Assembly: GCF_000622405.1 (NCBI RefSeq)
Contig: NZ_JASF01000005.1
Coordinates: 868,001-932,000 of the forward strand
Origin: Sulfitobacter donghicola DSW-25 = KCTC 12864 = JCM 14565
GTDB lineage: Bacteria > Pseudomonadota > Alphaproteobacteria > Rhodobacterales > Rhodobacteraceae
Direction: 5' to 3'
DNA: 64,000 bases
Below the pieces are notes generated by a model. The model was not told the origin of the DNA. It ran no database searches and saw only the letters and a program-made list of their open reading frames with translations. Both the position numbers and the translations under genes were made by a program. Positions 27,112-36,234 of this stretch are shown piece by piece (position 1 is the first letter of the stretch; every line of letters starts with the position of its first letter).

Positions 27112-27602
27112 TGTGCCGCCTCCTTGGCTGCGTTCAGCTCAGACGCGGCTGAGAGAATGGATTTCACGATGTTCTGGTAGCCCGTGCAGCGGCAGATATT
27201 CCCTGCAATGCCAAACCGGACCTCTTCTTCGGTCGGGTTCGGGTTCTCTTCCAGCAACTTGGCCGCGCGGGTGATCATACCCGGCGTACAGAAACCACAT
27301 TGCAGGCCGTGGTGCTCTTTGAAGTTCTCTTGCAGGACGTGCAGCGCATCTGGGCTACCGAGCCCTTCAATCGTGGTGACCTCTGCGCCGTCGGCCTGAG
27401 CCACAAAAACTGTGCAGGATTTAACAGATTTACCGTTCATCGTAACCGTGCAAGCCCCACAATGGGAGGTTTCACAGCCCACATGCGGACCCGTCAGGTT
27501 GAGCTTTTCGCGCAATGCGTAGATCAGCAATTCGCGTGGCTCAGCGAGGAATTCGTGATCTTCGCCGTTGACGTTGAGTTTAACGTGCATCTTTTTTGAC
27601 AT
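27108..27602 (-). CDS. coxS: aerobic carbon monoxide dehydrogenase small iron-sulfur subunit
   Basis: The 164-residue protein has two [2Fe-2S] cluster sites: the plant-ferredoxin-type [11 protein letters not shown] and the C-terminal CGFCTPGM with CRCTGYQNI. It carries electrons from the Mo site to the CoxM flavin. It lies 12 bp after coxM and is coupled to coxL. Length and motifs match known CoxS proteins fully. Confidence 0.96.
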   Translation of the reverse strand: MSKKMHVKLNVNGEDHEFLAEPRELLIYALREKLNLTGPHVGCETSHCGACTVTMNGKSVKSCTVFVAQADGAEVTTIEGLGSPDALHVLQENFKEHHGLQCGFCTPGMITRAAKLLEENPNPTEEEVRFGIAGNICRCTGYQNIVKSILSAASELNAAKEAAQ

Positions 27603-27614
27603 GTGTTTTCTCCC

Positions 27615-28469
27615 TTACGCCCGTGACCAAGCGCGCGTGATGGCGCGGCCAAGAACGATGCCAGCAGCGTGGCGTTTGAATGCGACGGGGCCGCGGTTGT
27701 CCTCGGTTGGGTCGATGTCGTCGAGCATCGCAGCGATGGCAGATTTAACCGCCCCTTCATCACAATCCGTCCCAACCAACGCATCGGCCGCCGCTTCGGA
27801 CCAGACGGGCGTATCGCTTAGGTTTGTCATCGCAATCGAGGCTTGGGAAACCTTGCCGTCTTCTTTGATGATCTGCACCGCAGCAGCCGCAGTGGCGTAA
27901 TCTCCGATTTTGCGTTTTTGCTTCTCATAGGCGTATCCGCCTTTTGGCGCATCAAAGCTCACTGCGGTCAGGATTTCTTCATCTTCACGATCGGTCATAA
28001 AAGCCGCTTCGTAAAAGTCGCGCGCTTGAACTGTGCGCTCGCCATCGGGACCAATAAGGTGGAGCTGCGCATTTAGGCATTGCATCAGACCCGGCATATC
28101 GTTGGCCGGATCACCGTTTGCGACATTGCCACCAACGGTTCCCATGTAGCGGACCTGCGGATCAGCGATTTGGCGCGCTGCTTCGGTCATGATGGGGGCC
28201 GCTTTTTCAATTTCAGCCGAGTTGATAAGTTCATGCTGCGTCACCATCGCGCCGATCTTGATGGTTCCGTCTGAAATGGTGATGCCATTTAGGCTGTCGA
28301 TCGCTTGTAGATCGATCAGATGCGGCACATCGGCCATACGTAATTTCATCATGGGGATCAGGCTGTGCCCCCCCGCAATCACGCGCGCATCGTCGCCATG
28401 TTCTTCAAGTATGGCAATTACGCCTGCTATGTCTGTGGGCCTGTAGTACTCAAACTCCGCTGGTATCAT
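27615..28469 (-). CDS. coxM: aerobic carbon monoxide dehydrogenase medium FAD subunit
   Basis: From ATG 28469, with GGGAGGTG upstream, the protein has 284 residues beginning MIPAEFEYYRPTDIAGVIAIL. FAD-binding motifs AGGHSLIPMMKLRMAD and TVGGNVANGDPANDMP are intact. It passes electrons to the respiratory chain, probably to quinones. It is the first gene of coxMSLDEF; three direct repeats lie 80-130 bp upstream of its start. An in-frame extension to 28496 has no support. Confidence 0.96.
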   Translation of the reverse strand: MIPAEFEYYRPTDIAGVIAILEEHGDDARVIAGGHSLIPMMKLRMADVPHLIDLQAIDSLNGITISDGTIKIGAMVTQHELINSAEIEKAAPIMTEAARQIADPQVRYMGTVGGNVANGDPANDMPGLMQCLNAQLHLIGPDGERTVQARDFYEAAFMTDREDEEILTAVSFDAPKGGYAYEKQKRKIGDYATAAAAVQIIKEDGKVSQASIAMTNLSDTPVWSEAAADALVGTDCDEGAVKSAIAAMLDDIDPTEDNRGPVAFKRHAAGIVLGRAITRAWSRA

Positions 28470-28549
28470 TGCTTCACCTCCCGTTTCCGCAATCAAGTGT
28501 CAGGAGGACAGACTGTACGCAGCGGTATGCCAGCGCTTGCGTTAATCAA

Positions 28550-28598
28550 CGAAATGATCGGGATTTTTCACGAAATGCGCCCACGGCTGCACGAAATG
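28550..28598 (-). promoter_or_regulatory. three direct repeats, exact 21-bp period, upstream of coxM (candidate CoxC/LytTR operator)
   Basis: On the minus strand CATTTCG occurs at 28598-28592, 28577-28571 and 28556-28550, with two copies extended to CATTTCGTG. Each is 21 bp from the next, two helical turns. LytTR domains bind short direct repeats with such spacing, and the gene just upstream (coxC) encodes a LytTR protein. The nearest copy is 81 bp from the coxM start, a normal activator distance. Confidence 0.6.
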
Positions 28599-28605
28599 CG
28601 AAAGG

Positions 28606-29769
28606 CTAAAGGCCAAGTACGTCGCGGACACCAGTGAGGTGCGAGCGGCTGACTGGGACGGGCGGCAGATGCTGCGCAGCAAAGCGGCACAGGCCTGTGT
28701 CTTTCAGACGTTCAAAGTTATTTACTTGCGTAGGGTTCACCAAATAGCTGCGGTGGGTCCTGATAAAGCCAGTGGCTTCTAGCCGCGTCATCGCTTCGCT
28801 AATGGACCACCCGCAAAAGTACTTTCCGTCTTTGGTAAATACGTTCGTGTAATGCCCCTCGGCTTGAACAAAAGCGACCTCTTCGGGGGGTATCAATTTC
28901 GTAACGCCATTTTGGTCGCACGGAATTCGGATGGTGGTTGGCGGCAGATTGGAAATAATCTGGCTCGCCTGTGGGACGGGGCCGGATGCAGGGGCTGGCT
29001 CCGCCTGAGAAACAAGGGCGGCGCCCCCAAATGGGGGCTGTGTTGCCTTAACCGCCGTTGGCGCCAAGAACGTAACCCCCATCCAAAGGAACGCACCAAA
29101 GATGACAAAGCTTGAAAGAATAACGCCCATCGCAAGGGTTTCATTGCTCATTACGGGGCCAAATTGTTGCAGCGTTGGAACGGCAACAAAATTCGTGCCA
29201 GCCATCGCCGCGAAATGAACCGCGCTGACGGCAACCCCAAAGCACAGCGTTCCCAATAAGATGTTGCGATTGGTCCGTTGGCCATAAGCAATCCAGAACG
29301 CGGCAATACACAGACCCACGGCGGACACGACAGCCAAAAGAATCCCAAGGGGCGTATAAACAGCGCGGCATAATTGAAGGCCCGCCATCCCGATATAATG
29401 CATCGCCAGTATGCCACATCCAACCAATGCACCCGCTGCCGACAAGGTGAAAGGCGTCCGTTCGCGAAAGTGAAGAAGCAGCAAAGCCGTTCCCACAATG
29501 AGGATAGCCAGCAAAGCAGACGCGAGCGTAATCGCGGCATCATAGTAAAATAGAACCGGCATTTGTATCCCAAGCATTGCAACGAAATGCATCGACCAAA
29601 TACCACCGCCTAAAGCGATAGCTGACATTGCAATCGACACTTTGCGACGCAAAACGCTTTGCTTGGAAAGGTCCTTGGACAACGTCAAACCAGTGAAGCC
29701 CGCGATAATGGCAACTACGATCGATGCAATGACAAGTGCAGCGTTATGGTTAACGTCTAGAAATTCCAT
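28606..29769 (-). CDS. coxC: CoxC-like membrane sensor-regulator: MHYT domain plus LytTR DNA-binding domain
   Basis: From ATG 29769 the protein has 387 residues. Residues about 8-235 form a seven-helix MHYT-type membrane domain with the repeated Met-His motifs WSMHFVAMLGIQMP, ILAMHYIGMAG and AVHFAAMAGT, thought to bind metal and sense small gases. After a Pro/Ala linker, residues about 280-385 are a LytTR DNA-binding domain (FVQAEGHYTNVFTKDGKYF, FIRTHRSYLVNPTQV). CoxC and CoxH of Oligotropha have this architecture. It lies upstream of coxM on the same strand and probably controls the operon from the membrane. Confidence 0.88.
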   Translation of the reverse strand: MEFLDVNHNAALVIASIVVAIIAGFTGLTLSKDLSKQSVLRRKVSIAMSAIALGGGIWSMHFVAMLGIQMPVLFYYDAAITLASALLAILIVGTALLLLHFRERTPFTLSAAGALVGCGILAMHYIGMAGLQLCRAVYTPLGILLAVVSAVGLCIAAFWIAYGQRTNRNILLGTLCFGVAVSAVHFAAMAGTNFVAVPTLQQFGPVMSNETLAMGVILSSFVIFGAFLWMGVTFLAPTAVKATQPPFGGAALVSQAEPAPASGPVPQASQIISNLPPTTIRIPCDQNGVTKLIPPEEVAFVQAEGHYTNVFTKDGKYFCGWSISEAMTRLEATGFIRTHRSYLVNPTQVNNFERLKDTGLCRFAAQHLPPVPVSRSHLTGVRDVLGL

Positions 29770-30076
29770 GCCGCTTGCATGCACCAAAATTTGCAAAAAT
29801 CAAACCAATAAGATTGATCGCCAACTCAATCCTACACCTCCAACCAAGTTTCCCAGACACCGCCTACAGTTATTTTGCCCGTCTATCTGAGTGCGCTTGC
29901 GACCCGACGAGACGCACCAAATTGGCTGTGTGGCATGCTGGGTTTCTCCGATGCGCCTTGTGCGAATAATGCTGGTGCGCCGTCGCAAAAATCTTGCAAA
30001 CCTTGGTTTTGGAAACGCTCGTTTTCAAAAACAGAGAATGGAACAGCCGCAGCGAATTCACCCATTTGTAAACATT
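29770..30076. other. intergenic stretch upstream of coxC without a recognisable gene
   Basis: About 300 bp lie between coxC and the dispersed repeat. All short frames look like shadows. It should hold the coxC promoter, but no convincing -35/-10 pair was seen. Confidence 0.4.
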
Positions 30077-30254
30077 GCAGACCTTGAACCGGACATCCCG
30101 GAAGGTCCGGTTTTGGTGAGTGCTGCGTGACTCCGCCACTTAATAATATTCAGAGCTCGCCAGCCATCGAGTAAAAGGGGCGAGCCATTCCATACCTCGT
30201 TTAAGAGGGAATTTATCAACAAAAAGTAAAAGGCGGATCCTGAGGATCCGCCTT
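30077..30254 (+). repeat. dispersed 178-bp repeat, copy A, ending in an 11-bp palindrome
   Basis: The stretch starts GCAGACCTTGA and ends with AAGGCGGATCC-TGA-GGATCCGCCTT (30230-30254). It aligns along its whole length with 59993-60168 (copy B): shared blocks include AAGGTCCGGTTT, TGCGTGAC, ATTCAGAGC, GCCAGCCATC, CCTCGTT and GACAAAAA-like/AAAGGCGGATCC. I estimate about three quarters identity by eye. The palindrome could act as a terminator in RNA. No protein is encoded. Confidence 0.75.
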
Positions 30255-30660
30255 CATCGGGGCGCATCGCGATGAGTTCGGTGTACGTGCCATGTGTCGG
30301 GTGCTGCGGGTGCATTTCAGCGGCTTCTACGCTTGGGCAAAGAATCCGTTAAGCCACCCTGCGCAGGAGTATGCGCGCCAGACCGTACTGATCCGGCAGG
30401 CCTGAGCCGACAGCGGCAAGGTTTATGGCTACCGGAAACTGACGGATGATCTGCGCGACCGGCGCGAACGCATCGCGGATCAGGCGGCGCACATACCCAA
30501 CGCGCGACCACGCAAGACAGGACGCATTCGACGACATCGAGATGTTCTACAACCCGAAACGCAAGCACTCGAACAACGGCATGCTGTCGCCCGCTGACTT
30601 CGAAGAAAGACAGCTCAAACTGGAAAAGGCAGGCGTCTAGGAAACTAACGGGACCGTTTG
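30253..30660 (+). pseudogene. IS3-family (IS51-like) transposase OrfB remnant
   Basis: Frame 1 from 30253 reads [36 protein letters not shown] and, after an in-frame TGA at the usual tryptophan, ADSGKVYGYRKLTDDLRD. A second frame then gives ARQDAFDDIEMFYNPKRKH and NNGMLSPADFEERQLKLEKAG with stop at 30640. These are the N- and C-terminal ends of IS3 OrfB; the DDE core is deleted. TAGGAAACTA after the stop looks like the right terminal repeat. The element is dead, and it joins copy A of the dispersed repeat without a gap. Confidence 0.85.
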
Positions 30661-30891
30661 CGAGGCCGTCCATTGGCGCTCGGGGGCGGTATGGGCGGCG
30701 AGCTTCGGCTTTCCGGTTGTCGCCGCTCTGAAGGTTTCGTTGCCCAACGTGTCGAGATACCCGCGCACAGCGCGGGGTTCATCTTTGGGATCTATCTCGC
30801 GGGCTGCCCAATCTTCAAGGAGCCACTTTCTGCGCTAGAAACACATTGCTTTTCAAAAGTATCCGCCCATAGCCGGCTTTCATTCCTATCG
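30661..30891. other. non-coding stretch downstream of the RND permease gene
   Basis: The 231 bp after the IS3 remnant contain a GC-rich part and then an AT-richer part next to the RND stop codon. No convincing gene or terminator was seen; the frames may be further decayed mobile DNA. Confidence 0.35.
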
Positions 30892-33800
30892 TCAATTTGG
30901 AGCAATTTGGAGTGAAGCCTTCCGGAAGAACGCAAAATAGAAAACCGGTGCTGCAATCAAGGTTAAGATCGATGCAAAAGCGAGCCCCCCCATAATTGTG
31001 ACGGCCATCGATTGAAAGAAGGCATCCCAAATCAACGGTATCATCCCCAAGATCGTTGTTGCAGCCGCCAAAATGACTGGCCGCAGACGTGATGTTGAGG
31101 CGGTTACGATCGCTTCCTTGAGGCTCTCTTGCGGATTTTCACGGCGCACAATGTCGATTTCTTCGACCAAAACGATCCCGTTCTTGATCAACATACCCGA
31201 CAGCGAAAGCAGGCCAAGCAAAGCGGTAAACGTGAAAGGTAGGCCCGTCCCTACCAGAGCAAGACTGACACCGTTCACCGACATCGGCACAAGCAACCAG
31301 ATGATCAATGGTTGGCGCAAAGCATTGAACAAAAGGATCGAGATCAGCACCATGATGATCATACTGAGAGGAAGTTGACCGGCAAGGCTGGCTTGTGCCT
31401 CACGTGAGCTTTCATATTCGCCACCCCATTCCATTTGATAGCCCAAGGGCAGAGGCATCGCGTCCATTGCTTCTTGAACTTCTGCCTGTACCTCTGCAGC
31501 GGTGCGATCCGGTGAAATATCTGCGCCCACCGTGATGGTGAGTTTCCGGTCCCTTCGCAGCACAAGGGTATTTTGTGCGTCAAAGACAAAACCATCAATG
31601 ACTTGTTCAAATGAAACAAAGGTTTGACCGGTATCGGTGTAGATTACATGGTCTGTCAAAGCCAAGTTTGCATCTTTCTCGGCACGCATGACAATTGGGA
31701 TTTGGCGATCGCCTTCGCGATAAACGCCCGCTGTGACGCCCTCTGTCGCAAAAAGCATTGTCTCCGCAATATCCTCTCGGGAAATGCCCGCCTGCTGTGC
31801 GCGATCCGTTGCATAGATAGGGCGCAAGACCTGTTCCATTTCGCGCCAATCAGTCCGAGGCGCAATGATGTGGGAAGATGCTTCTGTCAATCTGATGATT
31901 GCAGCCTCAGATAGCTCTCGTAATACCGACGGATCGGGGCCAGAGAAACGCACCTGAATAGGGTCACCACCGCCTGGGCCAAAGGACAGACGCTTTGCGC
32001 GGAATTCACCTTGTGGCAAGTTTTCAAAGGAAAACTGCGTCATTTCTGAGATCAGGGGGGCAATTTCGTTGATCGTGTCTGTTCGAACAATGATATGCCC
32101 ATAACTCGGGTTAGGATCTTCGGCTTGATAGGTCAGCATAAACCGCGACGCACCTTGTCCAGCATAGGACGTAAATGCGACGACATCTTCCTGTTCGGAC
32201 AGCCAACCTTCCATGATGCCTAGGTCGCGCGACACTTCGTGGATCGAAGCGCCTTGCGCGAGCTTATAATGCACAAAGAAGAGCGGCGTGTTGCTATCAG
32301 GGAAGAACTGTTGCTTCACCTGTCCAAACAGAGCGAAACAAGCGACGGTCACTGCAAGCAGTGCGGGGATGATCAGCCACCACAGTTTTAGGCAAAACCG
32401 CAGCAATCCCTTGTATGCACGAAAGAGGAACCCTCCATAGGCGTCGGTGCCGCCCTCTTGACCTTGCTTGAAAAAGTAATGGCCCAACAGAGGCGTCACT
32501 GTTAGCGCAAGCCCCCATGACAAGCCAAGCGAGATCGCGATAACCGCAAAAAGAGAGAACAGGAACTCACCCGTCGCGTCAGGGCTAAGTCCAATCCCCG
32601 CGAAAGCCATGATTCCAATGACCGTCGCGCCTAGCAGGGGAATTTGCGTCTTGCTCGCCGTGTCCTCGGCGGCTTCCCGTGATGTCTTTCCGCGTGCCAT
32701 CGAAATCTGCATGCCTTCAGCCACAACAATGGCATTATCCACCAACATACCCATCGCGATGATCAGCGCACCAAGCGAGATACGTTCCATTTCGATCGAG
32801 AAGATCCCCATGAACAACAAGGTGCCAACGACCGTCAGCAACAATGTTGTGCCAACAACGACTGCTGCCCTTGGCCCCATAAAGAGCGCGAGAACCGCGA
32901 CCACGATTCCGACAGACAACGCCAAATTTACCAAGAACGAACCTGACGCTTCTTCCACAATAACGTGCTGTTGGTAGATCGGTGTCAGTTCGATCCCCAA
33001 TGGAATTTGCGGCGCAAGTTCTAAAAGTTTGGCATCAGTACGTTCCCCGACCGTGACGATGTTTTCACTGGCAAGTCCTGCCACACCCATGGTGAAGGCC
33101 TCAACTCCGTCATGGCGAATGATCAAATTTGGGTTCTGTTCGCGCGCTCGGGTGACGGTTGAAAAATCGAATAGGTTCAGGATCTCGCCCCCGACCCCAA
33201 CAGTCAGACCCGCAATATCCTGCACGCTATCGTTGCCTTCTGGCCCCTGAAGCAGGACACGCCCATCGGTCGACTGAAACGACCCTGCATCGGATACAGG
33301 ATTGGCGTTTGCGATTGCGGCCTGTATCGCTGCGGGGGGGACGTTTTGGTTTACGGTTAGGCTCAAGTTAGGCTCGACATAAACGACTTCGTTTGGAACG
33401 CCAGATAGGCTGACATCAGCAACACCATCCACTGAAAGCAGCTCGCGGCGCAGAAATGTTGAAAGTCCATAGATTTCAGCATCCGAAAACCCAGGTGCCG
33501 TGACCGCATAATAGATGCCGTAGACATCGCCAAACCCATCATTCACAAATGGGACGGACGTGCCGCTCGGCAAATTGGCATTGCCCACTCGATTGCGGAG
33601 CTTGGTCCAGATTTCAGGCAATTCTGTGCCGTCATACTGATCCTTCATGTCAACGGTGATCCATGACAGCCCCGGTTGGTTCATCGAGCGCACTTCTTTA
33701 ACTTCGCCCATTTTCTGAATTTCAGATTCAAGCGGCTCTGAAACTTCCCGCGCGACCTGTTCTGCATCCGCGCCGGGGTATTGTGTGACGATTACAGCTG

Positions 33801-33930
33801 TCTTGATCGTAAATGCGGGGTCCTCTAACCGCCCCAAAGATAAGAATGCCCAGATCCCACCAAGCAAACAGCCCAGCATGATCAACCACGTAATGATAGG
33901 ACGTTCGATAGAACCGCGTGCGATATTCAT
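30892..33930 (-). CDS. RND-family multidrug efflux permease (AcrB/MexB-like HAE1 group)
   Basis: From ATG 33930 the inner-membrane pump has 1012 residues starting MNIARGSIERPIITWLIML. It has the RND layout: TM1, a large periplasmic loop (YPGADAEQVAREVSEPLESEI), TM2-6 with GMLVDNAIVVAEGMQ, a second loop and TM7-12 ending with SLSGMLIKNGIVLVEEID. The acidic proton-relay part of TM4 reads GMLVDNAIV. It pairs with the membrane-fusion protein encoded 10 bp upstream; no outer-membrane factor gene is nearby, so a TolC-like protein must come from elsewhere. Substrates are unknown. Confidence 0.93.
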   Translation of the reverse strand: MNIARGSIERPIITWLIMLGCLLGGIWAFLSLGRLEDPAFTIKTAVIVTQYPGADAEQVAREVSEPLESEIQKMGEVKEVRSMNQPGLSWITVDMKDQYDGTELPEIWTKLRNRVGNANLPSGTSVPFVNDGFGDVYGIYYAVTAPGFSDAEIYGLSTFLRRELLSVDGVADVSLSGVPNEVVYVEPNLSLTVNQNVPPAAIQAAIANANPVSDAGSFQSTDGRVLLQGPEGNDSVQDIAGLTVGVGGEILNLFDFSTVTRAREQNPNLIIRHDGVEAFTMGVAGLASENIVTVGERTDAKLLELAPQIPLGIELTPIYQQHVIVEEASGSFLVNLALSVGIVVAVLALFMGPRAAVVVGTTLLLTVVGTLLFMGIFSIEMERISLGALIIAMGMLVDNAIVVAEGMQISMARGKTSREAAEDTASKTQIPLLGATVIGIMAFAGIGLSPDATGEFLFSLFAVIAISLGLSWGLALTVTPLLGHYFFKQGQEGGTDAYGGFLFRAYKGLLRFCLKLWWLIIPALLAVTVACFALFGQVKQQFFPDSNTPLFFVHYKLAQGASIHEVSRDLGIMEGWLSEQEDVVAFTSYAGQGASRFMLTYQAEDPNPSYGHIIVRTDTINEIAPLISEMTQFSFENLPQGEFRAKRLSFGPGGGDPIQVRFSGPDPSVLRELSEAAIIRLTEASSHIIAPRTDWREMEQVLRPIYATDRAQQAGISREDIAETMLFATEGVTAGVYREGDRQIPIVMRAEKDANLALTDHVIYTDTGQTFVSFEQVIDGFVFDAQNTLVLRRDRKLTITVGADISPDRTAAEVQAEVQEAMDAMPLPLGYQMEWGGEYESSREAQASLAGQLPLSMIIMVLISILLFNALRQPLIIWLLVPMSVNGVSLALVGTGLPFTFTALLGLLSLSGMLIKNGIVLVEEIDIVRRENPQESLKEAIVTASTSRLRPVILAAATTILGMIPLIWDAFFQSMAVTIMGGLAFASILTLIAAPVFYFAFFRKASLQIAPN

Positions 33931-33940
33931 GATACGTTCC

Positions 33941-34993
33941 TTAGTTCGCGAAACCAGTGAACCGGCGCACTTGGTCGCCGTCAGACAAGAGGTTCGCACC
34001 ACTTGCGACAAACTCTATTCCGTCTTCCAAGCCTGACGTGACGATCACCTCGCCATGGTTACCAGGTGTGATTTCCACAGGCACGGCACTCACCGTGCCG
34101 GTATCATCACCAGTGGATGTGAAAATCATCACTTCAGTTGTGCCGTTTGGCGCATTAACGACGGCTGAATGTGGGATGATCTTCTCTGGTTCCAGATCAT
34201 TTTGTGTCGCAAAGACTGTGACAGAAGATCCTGGGAGCACGACCAAACCTTCAGGCGGGGTCATTCCAAGCGTAATTTGAAATGTTTGACCTACTTCAGA
34301 GGTTTCTGCGTTGAACTCTCTAACTTGTAGCGGGAACATTTCGTCGCTTGCAGGAAATTTTGCAGAAAGTGTGATATTCGGGTTTTTACCTGCTTGCTGA
34401 AACAGCACTTCTGGTACGTCTATTTCAATCCGTAAATCCGACATATCGTGAAGGCGCACGACGGGTGTCCCAGCGTTTATCGTGGTGAAATTCGCAACAT
34501 TGCGAGACGCAATCAAAGCCTCAAATGGTGCCGTAAGCTGCGCATTGCGCAATGCGCGCTCGGCATCGCGGACGGCAAGTTCTGACAGTTCCAATTGGGT
34601 TTCAGCGTCGTCCACGCTGACCTTACTGACCGTACCCCCTTGAAGCTTCTTTAGGCGTTCGAACGTCCGTCTTGACTGCGTTCTTTGTACCTGCGCCTGA
34701 TCCAAGGCCAGCTCAAACGGTTCAAGGTCTAGAACCGCGATCACGTCGCCAGCAGCGATCGTCTCACCCTCGGTGATTGGCAGCGAAACAATCTGGCCAC
34801 CAACCTGGAAGGCAATATCTACGGTTTCTTTGGCGACGACATGGCCAAAGAACTGTCGTTCGGCCTCCGGAACGCTAGAAGAAACTGTCATGGTTTTGAC
34901 AAGCCTTGGCACTGTGTCTTGTGCATCGGATACCGATGCGACCACCAAAAGGGATAGAGCAATTGTGATTTGGCCAAAGATACGCATGGGCAT
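33941..34993 (-). CDS. RND efflux periplasmic adaptor (membrane fusion protein)
   Basis: The 350-residue protein has a signal peptide (IFGQITIALSLLVVASVSDAQD), the biotinyl-lipoyl-like half-motifs AKETVDIAFQVGGQIVSLP and TAPFEALIASRNVANFTTI, and a coiled-coil hairpin near 95-150. It bridges the RND permease to an outer-membrane channel. ATG 34993 follows AGGAAA; ATG 34987 is a close alternative. Expression is probably controlled by the TetR gene directly upstream on the same strand. Confidence 0.92.
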   Translation of the reverse strand: MPMRIFGQITIALSLLVVASVSDAQDTVPRLVKTMTVSSSVPEAERQFFGHVVAKETVDIAFQVGGQIVSLPITEGETIAAGDVIAVLDLEPFELALDQAQVQRTQSRRTFERLKKLQGGTVSKVSVDDAETQLELSELAVRDAERALRNAQLTAPFEALIASRNVANFTTINAGTPVVRLHDMSDLRIEIDVPEVLFQQAGKNPNITLSAKFPASDEMFPLQVREFNAETSEVGQTFQITLGMTPPEGLVVLPGSSVTVFATQNDLEPEKIIPHSAVVNAPNGTTEVMIFTSTGDDTGTVSAVPVEITPGNHGEVIVTSGLEDGIEFVASGANLLSDGDQVRRFTGFAN

Positions 34994-35092
34994 TTCAATT
35001 TCCTGTTTTGTGAATGAGCTTTATTCTGGTGGATGATTGGATCGGTCTAATTTGACCATTTCGTAGAGAAGGGGTGAGTAGAGCCGTCATAG

Positions 35093-35641
35093 TCATGCCA
35101 CCACACTTGCATTCACCAAGAACTGACTCATCGTTTGCGCATCCGGAGTACACCCGGCATCAATCCATTCCAAAAGCACAGCGACGAGAGCGCCCGCGTG
35201 GAGCGGCGCAACAAAGCGTTGAAGCTCTGGTGTGGCGGCGTCAAATCGGTTGTGAGGGGCCATTTCATGTAGTTTCTTGATTTGGTCATGAAAGTTTGTC
35301 AGCGCATTTGGCCCAGCTTCACCGCGAAGGATCGTACGCGCGATAAGCGGTTCGGCCGCAACGCGTTCGAACGCAAAACGGTGTATCGCAAGCCTCCAAT
35401 CTTCGTTGTCTTCCAAACTTTTCTTTACGATTGAAAGCTGTTCTTCCTTACTTTTCTGGAAACGCACATCCAACATGTCACCAATACTTTTGAAGTGTCG
35501 ATAGAAAGTCTGGCGTCCAATTCCGGCCTGTCGCGAAAGATCACTTACAGTGATCTCGAAGAATGGCTTTTCAGTCAAAAGATCACCCAAAGCATCAAAA
35601 AGGGCCGCTTGCGTTTTCTCAATACGTAGATCTGTCAACAT
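35093..35641 (-). CDS. TetR-family transcriptional regulator
   Basis: The 182-residue repressor starts at ATG 35641 (MLTDLRIEKTQAALFDALGDL) with the TetR helix-turn-helix ITVSDLSRQAGIGRQTFYRHF at about 32-52. The C-terminal ligand domain is not classifiable. It lies 100 bp before the RND adaptor gene on the same strand. A 20-bp palindrome sits 32 bp upstream, so autoregulation with control of the pump operon is likely. The TTG nine bases earlier was rejected as start. Confidence 0.9.
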   Translation of the reverse strand: MLTDLRIEKTQAALFDALGDLLTEKPFFEITVSDLSRQAGIGRQTFYRHFKSIGDMLDVRFQKSKEEQLSIVKKSLEDNEDWRLAIHRFAFERVAAEPLIARTILRGEAGPNALTNFHDQIKKLHEMAPHNRFDAATPELQRFVAPLHAGALVAVLLEWIDAGCTPDAQTMSQFLVNASVVA

Positions 35642-35672
35642 TACCCCCAAAAAGCGTTTGCAGGAGTGAATA

Positions 35673-35692
35673 TATGGAACAAGTGATCCATA
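35673..35692. promoter_or_regulatory. candidate TetR operator
   Basis: TATGGA and TCCATA form a perfect 6-bp inverted repeat with an 8-bp spacer, 32 bp upstream of the tetR start. Length and symmetry fit TetR-family operators. No second copy was noticed before the adaptor gene. Confidence 0.5.
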
Positions 35693-35899
35693 AGGTCAAG
35701 CTGGCAAAAATTGACCGTGAGCACTTTCGACCAGCGCTTTGTTGAGGAACATCAAAAAGCTAAAATCATTCGGTTCGCGGTTTGGACTATTCCCTTGCTC
35801 TCTAGATGCCAGGCAACCGATCTTACTCAAGGGACAAGGGGTCGTTCTTGATGATGTGCAAACTTAAGGAAGCTAACATTCAAACAGGTCTTTTGCCGA

Positions 35900-36234
35900 A
35901 TAGCTACTAATAGACAGGATAATGTCCGCGTTGAGGTTGGCTCGACACGATAGCGCATCCGCAGCGAAAATCCGCTTCCCTCCCCTTGTGCCAAACCGTC
36001 GCTTGCAGCCCGAAGCCGACGTTGACCTAAAGAGCCGAAGCCGCATCGCAGCGTCACCGAAGCTGACATTCATGGATGGCGCAGTATTTTTAGAGATCAG
36101 GCGTCCGCTATGCGGACGAAGCCGACGTTTGCTGCGTTTGCGCCAAGGGCCGCTTTCAGAAAACAAGGCCAAGCGGATCCAAAAACCTGCAAATCTGACA
36201 TGCACAAGATATCGGAATGTTTAGCGCGTGCGGA
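35900..36234. repeat. non-coding stretch with short repeats and a hairpin
   Basis: No gene is seen between tetR and the receiver gene. CGAAGCCGACGTT occurs at 36011-36023 and again at 36117-36129. CGTCCGC-TAT-GCGGACG (36102-36118) is a perfect 7-bp hairpin. Similar GC-rich blocks (CCGCAGCGAAAATCCGCTT, GCAGCGTCACCGAAGCTGA) look like the degenerate intergenic repeats common in Roseobacter genomes. Function unknown. Confidence 0.45.
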
